Shown here: piece by piece, positions 60,283-64,000 of the stretch
Layout of the letters: every line of letters starts with the position of its first letter
Numbering within the stretch: the first letter of the stretch is position 1
DNA from: Rhinopithecus roxellana
Taxonomy: Eukaryota > Chordata > Mammalia > Primates > Cercopithecidae
Length of the DNA: 64,000 nt
Assembly: GCF_007565055.1 (NCBI RefSeq)
Contig: NC_044568.1
Span: forward strand, 20,266,620-20,330,619
Direction of reading: 5' to 3'
Translations under genes and position numbers: made by a program
Notes under the pieces: model-generated
The model's input: only the letters and a program-made list of their open reading frames with translations
What the model was told of the DNA's origin: nothing
Database searches by the model: none

Positions 60283-60579
60283 TTTTTTTTTTTTTTTGAG
60301 ATGGAGTCTTGCTCTGCTGCCCAGGCTGGAGTGCAGTGGCGCGATCTCAGGCTCACTGCAAGCTCCGCCTCCCGGGTTTGCGCCATTCTCCTCCCTCAGC
60401 CTCCCGAGTAGCTGGGACTACAGGCGCCCACCACCTCGCCCGGCTAGTTTTTTGTATTTTTAGTAGAGACGGGGTTTCACCATGTTAGCCAGGATGGTCT
60501 CGATCTCCTGACCTCGTGATCCGCCCGTCTCGGCCTCCCAAAGTGCTGGGATGACAGGCATGAGCCACGGTGCCCGGCC
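60283..60579 (-). mobile_element. AluY, antisense
   Basis: Flanked by TTCAGTGGAAT. Confidence 0.97.
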
Positions 60580-60918
60580 TTCAGTGGAATATTTTGTAGT
60601 TATTTCTCTAAAAGAAGAGAAGAGCTATATACACTGATATAAAAATTATTCCAGATAAATTAGTAGGTGGCATACATATGCGTATCTATATGTGCATGTC
60701 CTCTATACATAATTCTTTCCTGTATTTAAAAAGAGAATACATATGTGAGAGATTTCTGGCTGGCCTGAACATTGTCATCAGAACATTGTCATCAGGGCTC
60801 TTGAGTCACTTGCTTGTTCTTTTGTTGCTTTGTTTGTGTGTTTTGCTCAATTCTTTAACATGCCAAGAACCTGGACCACTCAAAATTAAGACTTTCCATG
60901 TGGTAACATGTCTCTTTC

Positions 60919-61106
60919 ATCTATCATCTGTCTATCATCTGTCATCTAGCTATCATCTACCTACCATCCATCTACCTACCATCCACCTACCAATCATCTT
61001 TCTTCCTCTATACTTTATCTATCATCTATCTAGCTATGTATCTACCTATCTATCTATTGTCTATCATCTGCCTACCTATCTAGCTATCATCTATCTCTAA
61101 TCTATC

Positions 61107-61145
<39 letters not shown>
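60919..61145. repeat. (ATCT)n tetranucleotide array, imperfect
   Basis: Runs of CTATCTATCATCTA with CTAC interruptions; a pure run of about nine units at its right end. Confidence 0.95.
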
Positions 61146-61191
61146 ATCTCTTTCTCTCTTCTCTCTCTTTCTCTAATTTATCTATCTGTCT

Positions 61192-61240
61192 GTCTGTCCC
61201 ATTGGTTCTGTCTCTCTGGAGAACCCTGACTAATACACTG
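61192..61240 (-). mobile_element. End of the same old repeat as at 57783, antisense
   Basis: 'ccattggttctgtctctctg' and 'gagaaccctgactaatacac' are the complement of that repeat's first bases. Confidence 0.5.
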
Positions 61241-61586
61241 GGGCTGGTGATATTCTGTAAGTAAAGCAGAGTCCTGCCATGGGGCAGCAGGGAGATAAGG
61301 AAGAGAGGGAGACCCCCAGCCCATGGGTACCGCTGCAACACAGTCAACCTAAACTAGGCAGGCTGAAGAGGGCAGGACAGCTGAGGATGGCAGAGGACAT
61401 GCCCCAGGAGCCTGTGGGGCATCATCAGTTGCCCAGGTGAGCATCCCCAGGAGATGCCACAGCTCACATGGGGCTGGCAAGGCCTGGGGTGGGAGCTTGG
61501 CCTGCAGCAATGGAAGTGCCATTATCATGTATGATGGAATCCTAGAATCTTCCCTACTTTACAGATAAGGAAATGAAGGCAAAAGC
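61241..61586. other. Intergenic
   Basis: MIR-like words ('actttacagataaggaaatg') at 61555; otherwise nothing recognised. Confidence 0.5.
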
Positions 61587-61880
61587 CAATGAATGAATGA
61601 GTAAATGAATGAGTGAATGAATGAATGAGTGAATGAATGAGTGCATGAGTGAATGAATGAGTGAACGAGTGAATGAGTGACTGAATGAGTGAGCAAATGA
61701 ATGAATGAGGGAATGAATGAGTGAGTGAATGAATGATTGAGTGAATGAATGAGTTAGTGAATGAGTGAATGAATGAGTGAGTGAATGAATGAGTGAGTGA
61801 ATGAATGAGTGAGTGAATGAGTGAGTGAGTGAGTGAGTGAATGAGTGAGTGAGTGAATCAATGAGTGAGTGAATGAATCA
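61587..61880. repeat. (AATG/AGTG)n tetranucleotide array, ~290 bp
   Basis: GAATGAATGAGTGAATGAAT pattern throughout, with occasional changed units. Confidence 0.97.
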
Positions 61881-62378
61881 GACTTCTCAAGGGTGGGTGC
61901 ATTTCCACCATGACTGTGTGGGAAGGAGAGAACATATCATCCAGACTTGGTTTTTGTTGCTCAAAACAAATGCAAGCAAACTCTTGGGCCGATCAGAGCA
62001 ATGGCCGAAAGCCGCAGACCCCATCCATTGTATGCGGGATTTCGGTGGGATTCTTGGGCTTTTGGGAGCCTACAAGTGGACTCACATTTCAACACCTGTG
62101 TTCTGTAGGCTTTTCTAGATCTAAGATTCTAGGATTCTATGAAAAGTTATGATATCCCTGCCCCCTAAAAGATTATAAGTTTAAACAACAACAAGAAGTC
62201 ACAAACTGGTGCATCCCAATCCCGTAGGTTCCATCTCACAGGTAAAAGGTGTCTGGGTGAATAAACCACCGTGCCGCTCAAAGAACCCAAAGAAGGGTTC
62301 TTCGTGGGTTGGCATCCGCAAATATCACCAGCTAACATACTGTCCCCATGTGGACCCTGGGCATGAAGGGAGGTACCA
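61881..62378. other. Intergenic, nothing recognised
   Basis: Unique-looking. Confidence 0.5.
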
Positions 62379-62705
62379 GGCCATTAGCAGTGGCTCATGC
62401 CTGTAATCCGAGCACTTTGGGAGGCCAAGCTGGGAGGATTGCTTGAGCCCAGGAGTTCAAGACCAGTCTGGGCAACATGGCAAGAACCTGCCTCTACAAA
62501 TAATTTTTAAAATTAGCTGGACATAATGGCATGCACCTATAGTCCCAGCTACTTGGGAGGCTGAGGAGGGAGGATCACTTGAGCCTGGGTGATTGAGACT
62601 GCAGTGAGCCATGATGGCACCACTGCACTCCACCCTGGGTGACAGAGCAAGACCCCACCTCAAAAAAAAAAAAAAAAGAAAGAAAGAAAGAAAGAAAAGA
62701 AAAGA
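62379..62705 (+). mobile_element. Alu (J type) with (GAAA)n tail
   Basis: Head 'ggccattagcagtggctcat', tail ends in GAAAGAAAGAAAG. Confidence 0.9.
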
Positions 62706-63019
62706 GGCTGGACGCAGAGGCTCACACCTGTAATCCTAGCACTTTGGGAGGCTGAGGTGGGTGGATTGCCTGAGCTCAGGAGTTCGAGACCAGCCTGGGG
62801 AACATAGTGAAACCCCGTCTCTACAAAAAATGGAAAAAATTAGCCGGTTGTGACGGTGTGTGCCTGTAATCCCAGCTACTCAGGAGGCTGAAACAGGAGA
62901 ATCGCTTGAACCTGGGAGGCGGTGGTTGCAATGAGCCAAGATCACGCCATTGCACTCCAGTCTGTGCAGCAGAACGAGACTCCATCTCAAAAAAAAAGAA
63001 AGAAAGAAAAAAGAAAAGA
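62706..63019 (+). mobile_element. Alu
   Basis: Directly follows the previous Alu tail. Confidence 0.95.
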
Positions 63020-63311
63020 GGCCGGGTGTGGTGGCTCACGCTTGTAATCCCAGCACTTTGGGAGGCCAAGGCAGGCAGATCACCTGAGGTCAGGAGTTCA
63101 AGACCAGCCTGGCCAACATGGTGAAACCCCATCTCTACTAAAAATACAAAAAATTAGCTGGGCGTGGTGGTGGGTGCCTGTAATCCCAGCTACTTGGGAG
63201 GCTGAGGCAGGAGAATTGCTTGAACCTGGGAGGTGAAGTTATGGTGAGCCGAGATCACACCATTGCACTCCAACCTGGGCAACAAAAGTGAAACTCTATC
63301 TAAAAAAAAAA
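63020..63311 (+). mobile_element. Alu
   Basis: Third in a head-to-tail row of Alus upstream of CA5A. Confidence 0.95.
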
Positions 63312-63779
63312 CAGAGAGAAAGGTAGCCCCGTTAATATTTATGCCAAGACAGCAGGCAAGACCTGGAAGTGTGCCAAGCCACAGAGCATCTTGCTTCCAG
63401 ATAGGATGAATGAAATCGCACTTATTTTGTAGCATGCAAGTGCTCTGTGACTTCAGGTGCCCTGGTGGGTGGACAGAAGCTGACTCTTCCCCCAGCCCGT
63501 CCACCCAGCAGCACTTTGGCCAGTCCCATTCCTGTACGTCTGAGCCTGCCAGTCCCTCCTCACATGCACACCATGGCTTTGTGTCTGCTATTGAGTGTCC
63601 CGGAGCCCCAAACCACAGGGTCAACACCACGAGAGAAACAGGGACTCTGCTCTCATCCGCTCGCCCCTGCCCCTCGCGTAATCCCCTGGTGCTCACACAG
63701 CCCCACCATAAAGTTTTTCTAGCTCCCTGGCAGACTTGTGCCGCTGTTTGCCAGATCAAAGCCCAGTGACCTGAGTGGC
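63312..63779. other. Intergenic, upstream of CA5A
   Basis: Unique-looking, moderately GC-rich from 63440; no exon recognised. Confidence 0.5.
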
Positions 63780-63985
63780 CTGTCCCCAGCAGAGGCCACT
63801 TGTCCCTGTGGACCCATCCCGTTGGGAAAGGCATGGGTTGAACTTTAACCATTCGGCTCAGGGGTTGGGATGAGTTTCTACAAAAAGAGGTGGGTACACG
63901 CCAGTCCACAGAGGTCCTGATCAACCAAGAGGACAGCAGGGAATATCACCCTCTTCGGGCTGGAGTCAGTGGGAACAGACCCAAG
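63780..63985 (+). promoter_or_regulatory. CA5A: Upstream region and 5' UTR of CA5A
   Basis: About 200 bp upstream of the ATG is free of recognised repeats. There is no CpG island and no clear TATA box, as for a tissue-restricted gene. A DR1-like site (TGGTTAAAGTTCA on the minus strand) is at 63839-63851. Confidence 0.45.
63839..63851 (-). promoter_or_regulatory. DR1 / HNF4-like element upstream of CA5A
   Basis: Minus-strand TGGTTAAAGTTCA fits the DR1 consensus RGGNCAAAGKTCA at about 11 of 13 positions, with a perfect AGTTCA half-site. It lies about 135 bp above the ATG of a liver gene. Confidence 0.35.
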
Positions 63986-64000
63986 ATGTCGGGGAGGAAT
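63986..64000 (+). CDS. CA5A: CA5A (carbonic anhydrase VA, mitochondrial), first five codons
   Basis: The window ends with AAG-ATG-TCG-GGG-AGG-AAT, M-S-G-R-N. Human CA5A begins M-L-G-R-N, so residue 2 differs by one base (TTG to TCG). In human, CA5A lies divergently next to BANP with about 13 kb between them, as I recall; here the distance from the BANP start region to this ATG is about 14 kb and the orientation is as expected. CA5A hydrates CO2 to bicarbonate in liver mitochondria, supplying pyruvate carboxylase and carbamoyl phosphate synthetase I. Only the beginning of the mitochondrial presequence is present; the catalytic domain lies beyond the right edge. The call rests on five residues plus synteny, so it is good but not certain. 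Confidence 0.7.

Larger units (their letters stand above)
59385..60710 (+). mobile_element. L1 3'-end fossil with three Alus and an internal duplication
   Basis: 'aaatctaggaatttcattca' near 59428, 'ttaataaattatgatac' at two places and 'agagctatatacactgatat' near 60620 follow the L1 ORF2/3' end. Confidence 0.65.

Overview
This is primate genomic DNA. It holds about 43 Alu elements on both strands, older L1/HAL1, L2, MIR, MaLR-LTR and hAT fossils, long introns and one CpG island. Several young AluY copies (for example 7585, 28142, 58244, 58712, 59025) carry the variants I associate with Old World monkey AluY lineages ('GGCGAGGTGGCGGGCGCC', 'GGCGTAAACCCGGGAGGC', 'GAGATCCGGCCACTGC'). A macaque- or baboon-like genome is therefore more likely than human; this is inference from recalled family features.

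Two genes are recognisable, arranged head to head. (1) BANP (SMAR1/BEND1), on the minus strand, fills about 1-50200 and continues past the left edge. The window has its CpG-island promoter (about 49150-50540), a probable non-coding first exon (two candidate donors, 49800 and 49942), and the first three coding exons: 24284-24422 (start codon at 24351-24353), 18270-18361 and 15079-15278. Spliced, these give the N-terminal 120 residues plus two bases, read through without a stop, with the expected splice sites. The BEN domain and C-terminus lie beyond the left edge. (2) CA5A (mitochondrial carbonic anhydrase VA), on the plus strand, begins with its ATG at 63986, so only five codons are inside the window. 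The rest of 50600-63985 is the shared intergenic region, mostly Alu and simple repeats.

Layout: 1-15078, BANP intron 4 (partial) with an Alu-split L1 ORF2 fossil at 6965-8615; 15079-18361, exons 4 and 3 with a MaLR LTR almost touching the exon 3 donor; 18362-24283, intron 2 with a 124-bp exact tandem duplication, an 843-bp polypurine tract and a 46-bp minisatellite; 24284-24422, exon 2; 24423-49800, intron 1 with a HAL1-like fossil, a 33-copy 43-bp minisatellite born inside an L1 tail, and a nested hAT/LTR/Alu block; 49150-50540, promoter; 50600-63985, intergenic; 63986, start of CA5A.

The most interesting biology is in the promoter. It carries a 9/10 match to TCTCGCGAGA, the element recognised by BANP protein itself, next to NRF1- and YY1-like sites, and upstream of these a cluster of four to five ZNF143 (ACTACAANTCCC) elements. 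This suggests an autoregulated housekeeping promoter. No bacterial-type system, CRISPR array or intact mobile element was seen.
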